This document shows, piece by piece, positions 63,937-64,000 of a DNA stretch of 64,000 bases; the first letter of the stretch is position 1, and each line of letters opens with the position of its first letter. The notes beneath the pieces were generated by a model, which saw nothing but the letters and a program-made list of their open reading frames with translations, was not told the DNA's origin and made no database searches. The DNA comes from CBDFHV01 sp965247705. Its GTDB lineage: Bacteria > Pseudomonadota > Alphaproteobacteria > Rhodospirillales > CAMCUA01. The DNA lies in contig CBDFHV010000069.1 in NCBI GenBank assembly GCA_965247705.1, positions 13,604 through 77,603 of the forward strand, given 5' to 3'. The position numbers and the translations under genes were made by a program.

Positions 63937-64000
63937 CCCGGCTTATTCACCAACCCCCTTGCCGTAGACTTTTCTGCATGTGATGCGAGTCTCGTTGCAG
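63937..64000 (-). mobile_element. IS1380-family element A, second copy, right end only in window
   Basis: These 64 bases are identical to the reverse complement of 11951-12014, the right end of the complete element at 10272-12014. The terminal repeat CCCGGCTTATTCACC starts at 63937. The transposase should lie beyond the window, on the minus strand. Confidence 0.9.

Noticed and set aside
1..64000. CRISPR arrays, rRNA genes, prophage
   Set aside because: No regularly spaced repeats, no rRNA-like stretches, and no phage structural genes were seen.

Overview
The window looks like a high-G+C alphaproteobacterial chromosome segment, probably Rhodospirillales-like. This rests on codon and base use, on the mix of EamA transporters, TauD-type dioxygenases, 3-hydroxyisobutyrate-dehydrogenase-like enzymes and a Dpp-type ABC system, and on a GrdB/PrdB-like selenoprotein next to selA and selB. 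Taxonomy is inference only. No rRNA, tRNA or CRISPR array was recognised.

Layout. 1-5 kb: two dihydrodipicolinate-synthase-like aldolases, a HEPN/MNT toxin-antitoxin pair whose HEPN frame is broken, an ABM-domain protein, a PLP-dependent lyase and an EamA transporter. 5-10 kb: selB, selA and a selenoprotein with an in-frame UGA in a U-x-x-C motif. 10-14.3 kb: two different IS1380-family elements that split a tiny PEP-CTERM gene and a fatty acid hydroxylase gene. 14.4-26 kb: mostly intact metabolic genes (two more EamA transporters, dehydrogenase plus dioxygenase pair, hydrolases, a TTC38-like TPR protein, a D-amino-acid-dehydrogenase-like enzyme, a degenerate trypsin-like PDZ protein) and a 218-bp nested-hairpin element. 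26-36.7 kb: a PEP-CTERM/exopolysaccharide neighbourhood with a secreted PEP-CTERM protein, a GNAT-ACP-CapK-like ligase operon, a PrsT-like TPR gene wrecked by an IS1595 element and a frameshift, a 31-residue membrane protein and a GT61 glycosyltransferase. 36.7-42.7 kb: a creatininase-family gene followed by a TIR-like (DUF1863/ThsB-like) gene, a small MITE, a membrane protein, a branched-chain-aminotransferase-like gene and a DUF3604 gene with an in-frame amber codon. 42.8-49 kb: an IS21 element that deleted the end of a quinone oxidoreductase gene, a class III adenylate cyclase with TPRs, an IS630 remnant and a Cys-rich small protein. 49-64 kb: a catabolic and uptake cluster (dioxygenase, two aspartoacylase-like deacylases, Dpp-like ABC genes, gamma-glutamyltransferase, C45 acyltransferase, sulfatase, FAD oxidoreductase) in which the solute-binding protein, one permease and the oxidoreductase are broken.

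The strongest themes are these. (1) A selenocysteine locus whose client gene would be mis-called as two ORFs. (2) A family of perfect palindromes at gene ends. (3) A bipartite motif shared upstream of both PEP-CTERM genes. (4) A creatininase/TIR-like gene pair. (5) Heavy insertion and point decay: seven IS traces and at least eight disrupted genes, several of which can be reconstructed exactly because the target-site duplications are visible.
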